NCBI GenBank assembly: GCA_963770045.1
Contig: CAVYOD010000019.1
Coordinates: 1-64,000, forward strand
Direction: 5' to 3'
From: CAVYOD01 sp963770045
Lineage (GTDB): Bacteria > Acidobacteriota > Aminicenantia > Aminicenantales > CAVYOD01
Length of the DNA: 64,000 nucleotides
The notes beneath the pieces were generated by a model that searched no databases, had not been told where the DNA came from, and saw only the letters and a program-made list of their open reading frames with translations. The stretch's first letter is position 1, and the number at the start of each line of letters is the position of its first letter. Shown here piece after piece: positions 9,204 through 17,984 of this stretch. Made by a program: the position numbers and the translations under genes.

Positions 9204-10520
9204 CTCTTCGCCTTTTTGGGTTCCATCCGGCGAAGGTCGAGTCCCCGCTCAAAGGCCCCGATCCGGTATAGGCAGATCTCGCGGACAGAAGAGGGATGAT
9301 GAAGAACCTCGGAAAGCGACTGAGCTCCCACTCCCCATACCCCGCCGCCCCTGACGACCACGACTTTGTATTCATGGAGGAGTCCGATGAGTTCGGAGAT
9401 GGCCAGGTCGGGGAGGGACGACCGGGATAACAAGATAGAGGAAACTCCCCTCCGCGTCGATCGGCACGATCCGGTCGCTCGGCTCGCTTTCTCCGGGGTA
9501 GACAAAATGCGCCTGCGCTTCCGCCTCGGGCAGATAGCAGTGCACGACCGTCTGGAAATCGCTCTGCGCATAGATTTCTTTGTGCATCCTCAGCTCGGCG
9601 GTGTCGCACTCGGCGACGCCGAGAGGGACCTCCAGGAGCGGACCCCCGATCTCGCGGGGCATTGAGGCTTTGGGCGCATAAAGAACGGTCGAGACTCCGC
9701 GGACCGACATGGATCCGGTGTGGAAGGGTGAGAGCCTGGACTCAAAGATCCTGGCCCCCGTCTTCTGGAATTCCCTGACGATCTCTTCCTCTTCAGGAAA
9801 GTCACAGACCTCATCTCCTTCGATCTCATATTCCGGAACGGGATGCCGAAAGTGCGCCGCGGGATTGGACCGGATCTTTTTTCGCAACTTCTCCAGATCC
9901 ACTCCGAGTTTCTGGCAGAGCCGAACCACGTAGCCGGAATGATTGGCCGCCGTCACCACGGAGAAGGCCTCCTTCAAGGTCCGTCCCCGGGCGAACGTTC
10001 CGTGGGTCTGGATGACTGCGGCCGGGTGATGGAGAAGACGATCAGGAATGATCCTGACCATTTCGGCCGAGCCGCTCGGGACTTCGACCCAATCGACCGG
10101 GACAAGCCCTCCCAGGCGGAAAAATCCCAGCGGATCGACGGGGACAAAGGCTGCGGGCTTGTTGGGCTTGGCCTGGTCATCAAGTGTCACGATCATCAGG
10201 TCTTTGGTGTGTGCATGGATCGAAGCGCCGACTCCTTCCAGGGCCAGAATCCGGGCGTGGATATCGGTTTCCGAGCTTGCCTTGTAGTAGCCAAAATCCG
10301 TTTCCGCCGGGGAGAGGAAACAGATCTCGTCGGGGGCGAGGTCGCCTTTTTGAGAGCCCGTGGCCGTGATGACGATTCTTTCTTTCCCTCGCTCATCTTT
10401 CCAGCGCACGGCCATATTGCCGGAGTGGCTGTCCTGGATGTCGTAAAGAAGCGATGCCCTGCCTATGGAACGAAAAAGGCGGAGCAGCTCCTCGCTGGCT
10501 TTCCAGCCTTCATGGGTCAT
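9197..10520 (-). CDS. Two-domain class II (fuculose-type) aldolase/adducin protein (frame broken once)
   Basis: Domain 1 (residues 1-200) has the class II aldolase signatures: SGNMAV, ATGSQKGDL, ASSETDIHARIL, the zinc pair in IHAHTKDL, and THGTFARG. Domain 2 (about 225-440) repeats the fold with TGSMSV, AELRMHKEIY and VHCYLPEAEA, where HAH is replaced by HCY, so its metal site may be weakened. The frame changes near 9425 in a C-rich stretch, after which SLPDLAISELIGLL to REICLYRI completes the second domain. It overlaps AOR upstream by ATGA and LutC downstream by 7 bases. Class II aldolases of this type split fuculose- or rhamnulose-1-phosphate to DHAP and lactaldehyde; the substrate here is inferred from the AOR and Lut neighbours. 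Confidence 0.82.
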
Positions 10521-12373
10521 GCTCGTTTGTCCTTTATCTTCAATGATCGGAGCAGGGCGGGAGTGGGTCGCCCACGTTCGTCCCAGCCTCGGACTCTATA
10601 ATAGTCCGACCTCATCTTGATCATCGCATCCAGCGGAATGGTCCGATCTTTTCCCGCCACCCGGATGGGCTCCTCGCTGAATCGGGCCGGGAGCCGGTCG
10701 TCTTCATCGGTGGCCCCGGCCCGGATGTTGAAGAGGCGTTCCAGGGTCGCGATCCGGTTGGCGATCTCCTCGAGCCGGGAGGTAGAAAAGTCCAGACCGG
10801 TGACGCCGCTGACCATCCGCGCCCAGGGGTCTGTAGAAAAGGCGAACCCGGTGAAGCGGCAGATGCCCAGGCTGTCCTGCAGGATTCCCAGGTTCTGCAT
10901 GTTGCGGATGGCGATCGGCGACTGGAGCAGGCTGTATCTCGGAATCTCTTTGGTCCCGCCGAAGAAGGCAAGAGACACGGCGTATCCACCGCGGAGATGA
11001 CACGCCCCTGTAGGAGAAGTCATATAGCCCAGGGCTTGGGTGAAAGAGGCCCTCGGATCATAAGCGGGAATCTCGAGTTTTTTCACGGTCATGGACAGCT
11101 CCGGATGACCGAAGGCGGCGGCCAGGCGGAAAGAACCCTCAGCCAGCTTGTCTCCAAGGCCCCTCCGGAAAGCGACGTCCTTGACCATGGGGCTGAGGAT
11201 TTTGGAATTCCCAAAGCGGAAGTCTGCGACGGCAGAACCTTCCTTGGGGAGATGACCCCTCTCGCCGAGTTCCATGGCGCAGGCCAGAGTGCCGCCAAAA
11301 CTGATCGTGTCGATCCCCAACTCGTTGCAGCGATAGTTGGCCCGCGTGATCTCTTCGAGATGATAGATCCCGCAGAGGGGCCCCATCATCACCGCCGTCT
11401 CGTACTCCGGGCCCTCTCCTTTCTCATCGTTGCCGCCTTCGGCTTTGACATGAGTGTGGCGCTGGCAGCCGACCGGACAGGCAAAGCACGCGCCGGCCCG
11501 CTCGAGGAGCGTCTTGCTCAGGGTTTCTCCAGAGACCTTCTCCAGGTCCTCCTCTTGATGCAGGCTGTCCTGGAAGTTGGCATGGGGAAGCATGCTGATG
11601 AGGTTGATGAGCTCGATGAGCCCCGAGGTCCCCAGTTCACGGAGAAGCCTCTTGGTGATGGGCGCCTGCTTCATCAGATAGATAGATTGCTCCAGGGCCG
11701 ATTTGTACTTGTCCGGGTCTTTGAGCTGAATCTTGGCTCTGCCGGAAACCCGGATCGCTTTCAAGTTCTTGCTGCCGAAGACCGCCCCCCCACCCCCGCG
11801 GCCATAGACCCGATTCCTGTCGTTGACCACGGCGGCGATCCGGACCAGGTTCTCCCCGGCGGGTCCGATGCAGAGGACCTTGGGCCGTCTCCCGGGCTCA
11901 GCGCCGGCGCTCAGGATCTCGGTTGTCTCATGAACATCCTTGCCCCAGAGGCGGGAGGCCGGGAGAATGTCCGCTTTGTCGGGACTGATATCCAGCATCA
12001 CCGGCTCCGAGGCCCTTCCTTTTATGACCAGGACATCCAAGCCAGCCGATTTGAAGGCGGGGGCCCAGCTGCCGCCGGAGTTGGAACTGCCTATGACCCC
12101 GGTGAGAGGCGACTTGAACACCAGGTGGCCGCGGCAGGCCGTCGGAGCGTTCGTTCCGATGAGAGGAGAGGTGGCGAGGACGAGCACATTCTCGGGGGAG
12201 AGCGGTTCGCAGGCCGGGTCTATCGAATCAAAGAAAATCCGGCTGGCCAGCCCGCGGCCTCCCAGGTAATCTGCGACGAGCTCAAGATCAAGGGGCCTGG
12301 TGCGGACGTGGCCCAGGGAAAGATCGACTTCCAGTATCTTTCCGTGATAGCCGTAAAGCAAAGGAGAACTCAT
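10517..12373 (-). CDS. Aldehyde:ferredoxin oxidoreductase (tungstopterin AOR family)
   Basis: The protein has 618 residues, the normal size for the AOR family. The N-terminal domain shows YGYHGKILEVDLS and GGRGLASRIFF; the pterin-contacting region has NSGGSWAPAFK and NDRNRVYGRGGGGAVFGSKN; the [4Fe-4S] ligands are in CFACPVGC with the distal Cys in LGICRFTGFA. It should oxidise an aldehyde to its acid and reduce ferredoxin, in the cytoplasm, with a bis-pterin tungsten cofactor. It is first in an operon with a fuculose-type aldolase and lactate-oxidising Lut proteins, so lactaldehyde to lactate is the attractive substrate pair; that is inference. A MoaD homologue for pterin sulfur transfer is encoded 5.6 kb away. 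Confidence 0.92.
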   Translation of the reverse strand: MSSPLLYGYHGKILEVDLSLGHVRTRPLDLELVADYLGGRGLASRIFFDSIDPACEPLSPENVLVLATSPLIGTNAPTACRGHLVFKSPLTGVIGSSNSGGSWAPAFKSAGLDVLVIKGRASEPVMLDISPDKADILPASRLWGKDVHETTEILSAGAEPGRRPKVLCIGPAGENLVRIAAVVNDRNRVYGRGGGGAVFGSKNLKAIRVSGRAKIQLKDPDKYKSALEQSIYLMKQAPITKRLLRELGTSGLIELINLISMLPHANFQDSLHQEEDLEKVSGETLSKTLLERAGACFACPVGCQRHTHVKAEGGNDEKGEGPEYETAVMMGPLCGIYHLEEITRANYRCNELGIDTISFGGTLACAMELGERGHLPKEGSAVADFRFGNSKILSPMVKDVAFRRGLGDKLAEGSFRLAAAFGHPELSMTVKKLEIPAYDPRASFTQALGYMTSPTGACHLRGGYAVSLAFFGGTKEIPRYSLLQSPIAIRNMQNLGILQDSLGICRFTGFAFSTDPWARMVSGVTGLDFSTSRLEEIANRIATLERLFNIRAGATDEDDRLPARFSEEPIRVAGKDRTIPLDAMIKMRSDYYRVRGWDERGRPTPALLRSLKIKDKRA

Positions 12374-12896
12374 CCGCGTGCGTCTTTATCCAGGCTGACT
12401 CGACAGCGGACCAAAGATAGCACAACTCAGCAAACTCGTCCAACGTGCCCCGTGCCCCGTCCGTCGCCATAGGTGCCCCCTGGCACACCCGCGATACCCG
12501 TCTATCTCGTCATCTCGCCATTCTAGTCAAAAATTAAGAAAAATCAGAAGATATCAATAATGGTTTTTTGCTCTCAACGAGATAACGGGGCAGAAGCTGC
12601 GGAGCAGCCCCAGTTATCCATTTGATTTGTTTATAGTTAGGCCAAAAATGGGCTCTTATTTTGCTCTTAGAATTATCCTTCGGCATGGTGAAAAGATGGC
12701 CCGATGCGGTTTAAAACGAACTTTCCATTCAAAATTGAGTATTGACGCTAAGGTATCAAAAAGTCATCTTCTATCGGCCCTTTTTTTTCTTCTACTGAGA
12801 ATTCCCCCCAGGATGGATAATTTATTGTCAAATGTGCGGCTTGCTATTTAATATTCATGATTTTAAGATAATATTAACGATCTGAGGAGGGCCGCT
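12374..12896. other. Gene-poor junction between the GC-rich operon and the AT-rich island
   Basis: I find no convincing gene here. The first 150 bases hold degenerate short-unit sequence (GTGCCCCGTGCCCCGTCC and TCTATCTCGTCATCTCGCC at about 12450-12520) resembling one arm of the dispersed inverted-repeat family. From about 12525 base composition turns visibly AT-rich, marking the left edge of the island. Confidence 0.5.
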
Positions 12897-13008
12897 TTGA
12901 CGCAAGCGAACATTGAAATCGAAGAAGAAAAATCGTGAGAATTTCGACTATCAAGAGAGAACAGAATTGCTAAAGAAATGCGGATTGCCAGCTGGTTTTG
13001 GAGAGTAA
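12897..13008 (+). CDS. Possible small protein, about 37 residues (frame uncertain)
   Basis: GGAGG at 12886-12890 is well placed before a TTG at 12897. The first frame (LTQANIEIEEEKS) stops early, but adding one base at the A5 run gives a continuous hydrophilic peptide ending in ELLKKCGLPAGFGE with a stop at 13006-13008. No family is recognised. It sits at the island edge facing the PAPS-reductase-like gene. This is weak and may be chance. Confidence 0.2.
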
Positions 13009-13054
13009 AAATCAGCCGAGATGCTTTTTTTCGCTAAGAATTTTGTTTTCTAGA

Positions 13055-14008
13055 CTAGTGAGAGGTATTTTTTGACCGTCTTGTAAAGAAATGTATATCA
13101 TTCTTGTTTTCCTTTTCTACGTTGGCCAGTTTTCTAAACATATCTTTGTTTAAATCGTAAAGATTTCGAAAATCTGTTTCAGTTTTATATGCACCACACC
13201 AGCACTCTATTGAAGAGCCTAGGGAATGAAACAGAGTCTTCGGAATTCCGTTGCCATTTATGTAGGAAATGACTTCATGGTCAGACCAATCAAAAATTGG
13301 ACTGACAGAAAGACACTTGAAGCTCGGATGATACCAAATGGGAATATATTCCTTTCTTACCTTGGATTCTGCCGCCCTTATTCCATCGAAAACCACTTTT
13401 GGCTCTTGGATGGTAGCAAGAAAATCCTCAATTGGTTTAATTTTGAGTTCCCGGCAGCACCATCTATATCGAAAACTCGGAATCCCCCATTTTTTTACAA
13501 GAGTGAAATAATCAACTTTTGGCCTTACTATTTTTAGCTTTACTCTTAGATATCTACAGACCTTTTTTATATAATCAGTATTTCCAGGAAGGCCCGCAGT
13601 CGTATCAACATAAAGCGCTGTAATATTATTTCCCGATCGATTTGTAAGACTTTTTAGATAAGCCAGAGTAGCCAGGCTATCTTTACCCCCACTGAAAAGA
13701 ACAAAAGGCTTTTTGTGTTTTATTAATTTTTTCAAATCAGTTTTGAATAAAGCAACTTCTTTTCTAACCTTTGCAGTTTGATATTTATTGAGGTCACATA
13801 CTTTTCTTGTTTTACCCCACTTGATGTGAAAGATATAAACAGGCTTCACTGTTGGTCCTTTAATCCATCTAGTAGCTACAAATCCAAGCTGGCCGCAAGA
13901 TGGACATTCCACTTTAAGTCCTCTGATATTGAGGCTCATAAATTCTTTTTCTAATGGTTTCCACCATTTTGGGTTCCTTTTCTCTATGGCCCCATATTTG
14001 TGCATCAT
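13055..14008 (-). CDS. PAPS-reductase-like PP-loop ATPase (DndC/IbrA-type superfamily)
   Basis: Residues 35-75 hold a Cys-containing N-terminal segment (ECPSCGQLGF). The PP-loop SGGKDSLATLAYL at about 105 is the ATP-pyrophosphatase signature; ALYVDTTAGLPG and RYRWCCRELKIKP follow as in the PAPS/APS reductase superfamily. CC at the latter motif plus a later CWCG are candidate [4Fe-4S] ligands, as in iron-sulfur APS reductases and DndC. It lacks a sulfate-assimilation setting. Instead it closes an operon with two ParB-like proteins and a nuclease-like protein. ParB-like plus PAPS-reductase pairs are known (IbrB/IbrA), and DndC uses this fold in DNA sulfur modification, so nucleic-acid modification is the leading guess. 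AT-rich codon use differs from the neighbours. Confidence 0.8.
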   Translation of the reverse strand: MMHKYGAIEKRNPKWWKPLEKEFMSLNIRGLKVECPSCGQLGFVATRWIKGPTVKPVYIFHIKWGKTRKVCDLNKYQTAKVRKEVALFKTDLKKLIKHKKPFVLFSGGKDSLATLAYLKSLTNRSGNNITALYVDTTAGLPGNTDYIKKVCRYLRVKLKIVRPKVDYFTLVKKWGIPSFRYRWCCRELKIKPIEDFLATIQEPKVVFDGIRAAESKVRKEYIPIWYHPSFKCLSVSPIFDWSDHEVISYINGNGIPKTLFHSLGSSIECWCGAYKTETDFRNLYDLNKDMFRKLANVEKENKNDIHFFTRRSKNTSH

Positions 14009-14017
14009 GATACAACT

Positions 14018-14533
14018 CTATTTCATTTTTCTAATCGCATCTATGAATTTGAAAAATGGTTCATAGTCAATCGTCTTTTGTAGAGAATCATAATCCATTC
14101 TGTAAAAATAGAATATTTTATCATACCCTGCTTTTTTTAGATCAGTTCTAATTCTTTCGGCTCTATTTATACTTTTAGCCAGAAAGCATTCTGCAATAAA
14201 CCATACTTCAGGAGCAAACGTTTTTAGGGCCATGCAATAATCTTTTATATCTTTTGTTATGCTTTGAACGCTGCTCTTGACTTGAATTACTGCTTTCACG
14301 TTATTTTTATCAACAAAAACAAAACGAATGCACTTGTTATTAATTTTTTTAAAGGGTTGGCCTCTGTATATGATGATGTCACATTCTTTGGACAGAGCAT
14401 TTCCGTCCTTTTCGTCTATTAATTGTCCCCAATCGGCTCTAAAGCCATTTGGAATTCGTTTATCAATGACTGAAATTATATCAGTAGAGAGGATAAGCTC
14501 TTTGACAAAGTCGTGAATAGTCGGATTTCCCAA
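14018..14533 (-). CDS. DUF6602-like, PD-(D/E)XK nuclease-like protein
   Basis: The visible core runs from a TTG at 14533. GFRADWGQLID, then KECDIIIYRG and VKAVIQVKSS give the D...(Q)xK spacing of the restriction-endonuclease fold and match the DUF6602 layout; the expected acidic residue before xK is Q here. In the same frame upstream lies ATG 14623, which overlaps the preceding ParB-like gene, followed by 22 sensible residues and then a TGA at 14552-14554. A full-length protein from 14623 interrupted by one stop is therefore plausible. It is 9 bases from the PAPS-reductase-like gene. Nuclease activity is inferred from fold only. Confidence 0.6.
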   Translation of the reverse strand: MGNPTIHDFVKELILSTDIISVIDKRIPNGFRADWGQLIDEKDGNALSKECDIIIYRGQPFKKINNKCIRFVFVDKNNVKAVIQVKSSVQSITKDIKDYCMALKTFAPEVWFIAECFLAKSINRAERIRTDLKKAGYDKIFYFYRMDYDSLQKTIDYEPFFKFIDAIRKMK

Positions 14534-14603
14534 TTCTGGAGATGATAAAGCTCAAGGTGTTAATTTTGCTAGCAACTCATCGAGCTCTTGTGCGATAGCG
14601 GCA

Positions 14604-15314
14604 TTAACTCTTGTTAATCTCATCTTGTTCCTTCTTTAGATACTCCTTGATAAGGGCGTTTGCTAACCTCGCTAGAGGGACTTTAAGTTCTTTTGCTTTG
14701 CCTCGCAGCTTATCAATACCTTCTTTATGGAACTTTAGTATCACAACTCTTCCATTTAGTTCAAAAGAAGAAATTAATCGAGGAGATATAAAGGCGGAGA
14801 ACAGTGATTCTAATTTATTCACACCATTTCCCTTTGCTTTTAATTTATATGAATATTTATCAAAGGTATTCTTATCAATCCCTAAATAAGCCACATATAT
14901 TTTTCTGTCTTTAGACTGAATAACTCTTTCGATAACTTGGGAAATAGATAAGCGAGGATTGTTAATTTTATATTTTACAATTGCTCTTACATCATCCGAA
15001 GACAGCCTTTTGCTTATCGCTTGTTTGGCTAATAGATTCTGACTCTTTTTATCTAACTTAGAAATTCTATAACAAATATCGACGCTGGTTATTAGGTTAT
15101 CTTTTACGAGTTGCTTAACGTTCTCATCAAGTTCATTAATTTTAAGAAATTGCCTTACCATTTCGGGAGAAAGCTCTATTACTTTTGCAGCTTTCTCTAA
15201 CGATCTATATTCGTTATAAAGAGAGCTAATCTCCTTGGCTAATTCGATAAGGTTAATCTGTCTTTTTTTTCTTCGAGTACCTTTTCCTATTTTAGCTAAC
15301 CCCTTTATGTTCAT
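14604..15314 (-). CDS. ParB-like HTH protein without the ParB N-terminal domain
   Basis: This 236-residue protein starts at ATG 15314, with AAGGA about 8 bases upstream. Residues 15-110 form a KorB/ParB-type helix-turn-helix region (SLEKAAKVIELSPEMVRQFL) and a helical stretch (LAKQAISKRLSSDDVRAIVKY). The C-terminal 50 residues (GRVVILKFHKEGIDKL...LARLANALIKEYLKK) look like a ribbon-helix-helix dimer domain. The upstream gene has the same HTH and C-terminal plan plus a ParB domain, so this looks like a paralogue that lost the catalytic N-terminus. It is probably a DNA-binding partner in the same complex. Confidence 0.65.
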   Translation of the reverse strand: MNIKGLAKIGKGTRRKKRQINLIELAKEISSLYNEYRSLEKAAKVIELSPEMVRQFLKINELDENVKQLVKDNLITSVDICYRISKLDKKSQNLLAKQAISKRLSSDDVRAIVKYKINNPRLSISQVIERVIQSKDRKIYVAYLGIDKNTFDKYSYKLKAKGNGVNKLESLFSAFISPRLISSFELNGRVVILKFHKEGIDKLRGKAKELKVPLARLANALIKEYLKKEQDEINKS

Positions 15315-15316
15315 AA

Positions 15317-16173
15317 TTATTCCTTGAAGTATCCTTTGCTGCCGAGCCATTCTTCAAGGGCTTTTTTTTTGCGATTTCCTCGCGAGTTAACCCAATATCT
15401 TTTACCGCAGTGTCGAGGGCTTTTAATAATATTGGAGTCAAAGGCACCATAATTTTTTCTTCGATATGTGGTTTCTTGGCTTCTTTGACCAAATCGCCAA
15501 CTTCTGCTTTAGATTTTAGTTTACTTATGTCTGCTAATCTTTTTCTTTCATACGTTGTAAGCTTCTTCATTTCTTTCGCGAGCGATATCATTTTGTCTTT
15601 ATTATCTGGAGCAATCTGCATGACTCTCTTTACATCTTCTTTGGTAAGCTCTTTTCTTGAGAGCATTTGTTTTACTTCATCTGGTGCATCTTGAATTTTC
15701 AGATGATCATAGACATACGGAATGCTCTTTCCCAAAATGCTGGCGACTTTTTTGGGCGATTTATTGTATTTCTTATAAAGATAGCTTATTACTTCGACTA
15801 TATCGGCTCTATTGAGTTCAACTCGGTGGATATTTTCGCTTAAAGACAATATCTTTAGCTTTTCTTCGTCTGGTTTTTTCTCCAAAACAATTACAGGGAT
15901 CTCGCTAAATTCTAATCGACCCTGCTTTTTTAATTCTTTAAAAGCAAGAAGTCTTCGCTGCCCTATTATGAGCTCGACCTTGTCCACATCCTTTACGACT
16001 ACAACTGGCTGAAGGAGTCCGTATTTGAGTATGCTTTCAGCAAGTTCTTCTATGCCCTTCTCTTTATCTAAGGTTCTAACATTCCACTTTCCAATCGAGA
16101 TTTGATCAATTGGCAATTTAGACAAATTAGCCAAATTATGCAGAGCAGAAGCTTTTTCTTTTTTTTCTGCCAT
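15317..16173 (-). CDS. ParB-domain DNA-binding protein (frame change at an A9 run)
   Basis: Residues 18-110 form a ParB/sulfiredoxin-like domain (SIGKWNVRT, AESILKYGLLQPVVVV, ELIIGQRRLLAFKEL, LSENIHRVELN), followed by a KorB-type HTH (KSPKKVASILGKSIPYVYDHL). As written, the frame continues past an A9 run at 15362-15370 (T9 on plus) to 15292 with an unnatural tail. Removing one A gives EEIAKKALEEWLGSKGYFKE and a stop at 15317, two bases before the next start; this completes a ribbon-helix-helix-like C-terminus like that of the next gene. GGGAGGT precedes the ATG. No ParA is nearby, so a partition role is unlikely. ParB-fold proteins can be CTP/ATP-dependent clamps or nucleases; which applies is unknown. 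Confidence 0.75.
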
Positions 16174-16199
16174 ATGAGCTACCTCCCAATTATCTTTAC

Positions 16200-16230
16200 A
16201 TTATATACTTTATCTTAATGTTATTTGCAA
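16200..16230 (-). promoter_or_regulatory. Candidate promoter of the ParB/PAPS-reductase operon
   Basis: On the minus strand TTGCAA (16225-16230) precedes TATATAATG; the spacing is 17 to TATATA or 19 to TATAAT (16200-16205). It lies about 30 bases before the ParB start and its GGGAGGT site. Confidence 0.45.
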
Positions 16231-16414
16231 TAAGAGTAAGACATCCTATGACTCCAGGGGTCAAAAATGAACATGGCCGGGCATAATTGATGGAATCACT
16301 TGATATACGACGTTCTTTGCATAGAATTTGCATCATAAAAGGCATGCTGTATATTAATATGCAGAACCAAAGAACAAAATGAGATCACAATTGATCAACT
16401 TGAAGGATGCTGAC

Positions 16415-17255
16415 ATGGGGCGTCCGATCTACAGAATCGTTTCATGCGAGCGATTCTTGAACATTTTAAGCGTCCGCGAAAACGGGCTCGTCCGTCCAAA
16501 GATGTGGGAGGATCCTTTTGAAAATTTCATCCTCAACGCAATTGTTGTAGCTCGCGATGGCACCAAAGCTATAATCGGTTATCGCGATCAGCTTTACGGT
16601 CAGTGCTGGTCGCTCCATAGAGAGACTGACTTGATGTGGCGGGCATACTTCGCCGAAAAAGGATGCCGTCAAACTAAAGACGACAATCGAGGGACTGCTC
16701 ACGTCACTCTCCTCCCAGAGCGAAAAATACCGCGATATTTCCTCCTTCATCGGGAAGGTTCTTTACCTACCAAAGGCAGAAATTCGGAAAGTGTTTAGCC
16801 GAGCAAATATTTTCGATTCTACGGGAAGAGACATTGCAGCCACGCTCCTGGTTAAACGATGGGCATTCCGTGGCGAAAGCGAAGTCCGATTGATCTACTT
16901 CCATCCTGGAAACACTAGCATCGGTGATATATATACATATCCGATAGATCCAAATATCCTTTTCAACGAGGCCGTCCTTGATCCCCGCATGAATGAAGAT
17001 GATGCGATCAAGTGGAGATCAATGATCGAAACTGCTGGCTACCTTAATCGCACATTTCAATCAGGTCTCTACAAGCCGCCGGAGCAGATGTTCAAAAAAT
17101 ATGATAAGTGGCTCCGACAAGAGAGCGCAATATACGCTTTGCTCTCTGCGGGCAAAACGAAACCCAGGCGTGACGTTACACGAATCTTACGGGAGGGCAC
17201 TATTACTGGAATGAGAAAGTGGAGCGACGACGATTTGTTCTGGGAGGCGATGTAA
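16415..17255 (+). CDS. DUF2971 family protein (frame broken once)
   Basis: The start MGRPIYRIVSCERFLNIL, then RENGLVRPKMWEDPFENF and YGQCWSLHRETDLMWRAY, follow the DUF2971 consensus, which has no agreed biochemical function but often appears in defence islands. ATG 16415 has AAGGA 7 bases upstream; an ATG at 16379 is in frame but lacks one. The frame changes near 16648; the other frame reads TSPKKDAVKLKTTIEGLLTS and joins the downstream part (ESEVRLIYF, typical of the family end) without stops. The gene diverges from the ParB operon across about 240 bases, which suggests shared regulation or joint acquisition. Confidence 0.75.
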
Positions 17256-17335
17256 CGAGCGCTCTGCGCACCGAGCCGCCTCGCGCTTGCCGAATGGGAG
17301 GAGGCGGCCATCCTGGGCGGACTGATCTGCCTGCT

Positions 17336-17356
17336 AACCCAAGGTTGACCTGGGTT
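17336..17356. other. Bulged hairpin in a gene-free stretch
   Basis: AACCCAAGGT and ACCTGGGTT pair around a two-base loop with one bulged A. No T-run follows, so it is not a clear terminator. It lies in the 250 bases between the DUF2971 gene and the methyltransferase remnant, where I see no other gene. Confidence 0.3.
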
Positions 17357-17507
17357 GCGCCCCAGGCGCCCACGCAATTGCCACGGGTGCGCGCAACTGT
17401 CATGTAACGGGTGTGGGCCGCTCCCGGCGCTTTTGGTCCGGGCGCGTTTCGATGCGCGGGCACGCGGCATAGAGGCCGATTGGGTCGGAGCGGATTTGAA
17501 CCGCTTC

Positions 17508-17796
17508 CGACGGCGCTCTTCCTTTCACTTGGTTTGCAGCCTCTACACTTCGTTCGGTACTTCGATGATCGTGGGAACCGCACGGTGCTGGAGAACATCC
17601 TTGCGAGCCTGCGGCCCGGAGGCGTTTTGTTCCTAGACCTGATCGGTCAGAGACAAGCGCTCGAGAATGACAGGAAAGTCGTTGGCTTGAGGTCGGGGGT
17701 GTCTTGTACATTGAGCGACGCCAGGTTGCCGACGACTGGTCCGCGCTCGTTTCAGATTGGGTCATCGTTCGAGACGGAAAGAGTCAGCTGTTCTGA
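17508..17796 (+). pseudogene. Remnant of a class I SAM-dependent methyltransferase
   Basis: Three frames in order spell the second half of a class I methyltransferase: FHLVCSLYTSFG, then YFDDRGNRTVLENILASL with RPGGVLFLDLIGQ (motif after the Rossmann core), then GVLYIERRQVADDW and SDWVIVRDGKSQLF, ending at TGA 17794-17796. The N-terminal SAM-binding GxGxG half is not found upstream. With the front missing and at least two frame changes in under 300 bases, this is probably a genuine relic at the right edge of the AT-rich island. Confidence 0.55.
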
Positions 17797-17984
17797 GTGA
17801 AGCAGCGTCTTTACTCGGGAACGGAGTGAAGAGAGACTTGCCATCCGCGGCTTCGCCGCTCTCGCCCTCTTCGTGCGCTTGACGAGAAAGAATCTGCGAG
17901 GGGGCGGTAGTTGCGGTTGCGCGCAGGCGGTCGGAGTTTAAGCGGAGTTTGACAAGATGGACGAGACGACGGAGATAGACGGTT

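Noticed and set aside
12627..12851. Short plus-strand frame in the AT-rich junction
   Set aside because: No ribosome site, atypical composition, no similarity that I can recognise.
12374..17255. Prophage or transposon reading of the AT-rich island
   Set aside because: No integrase, transposase, phage structural gene or flanking tRNA/attachment repeat is visible.
17800..17950. Integron attC site near the moaD end
   Set aside because: No paired core sites or integrase; only scattered G-rich sequence.
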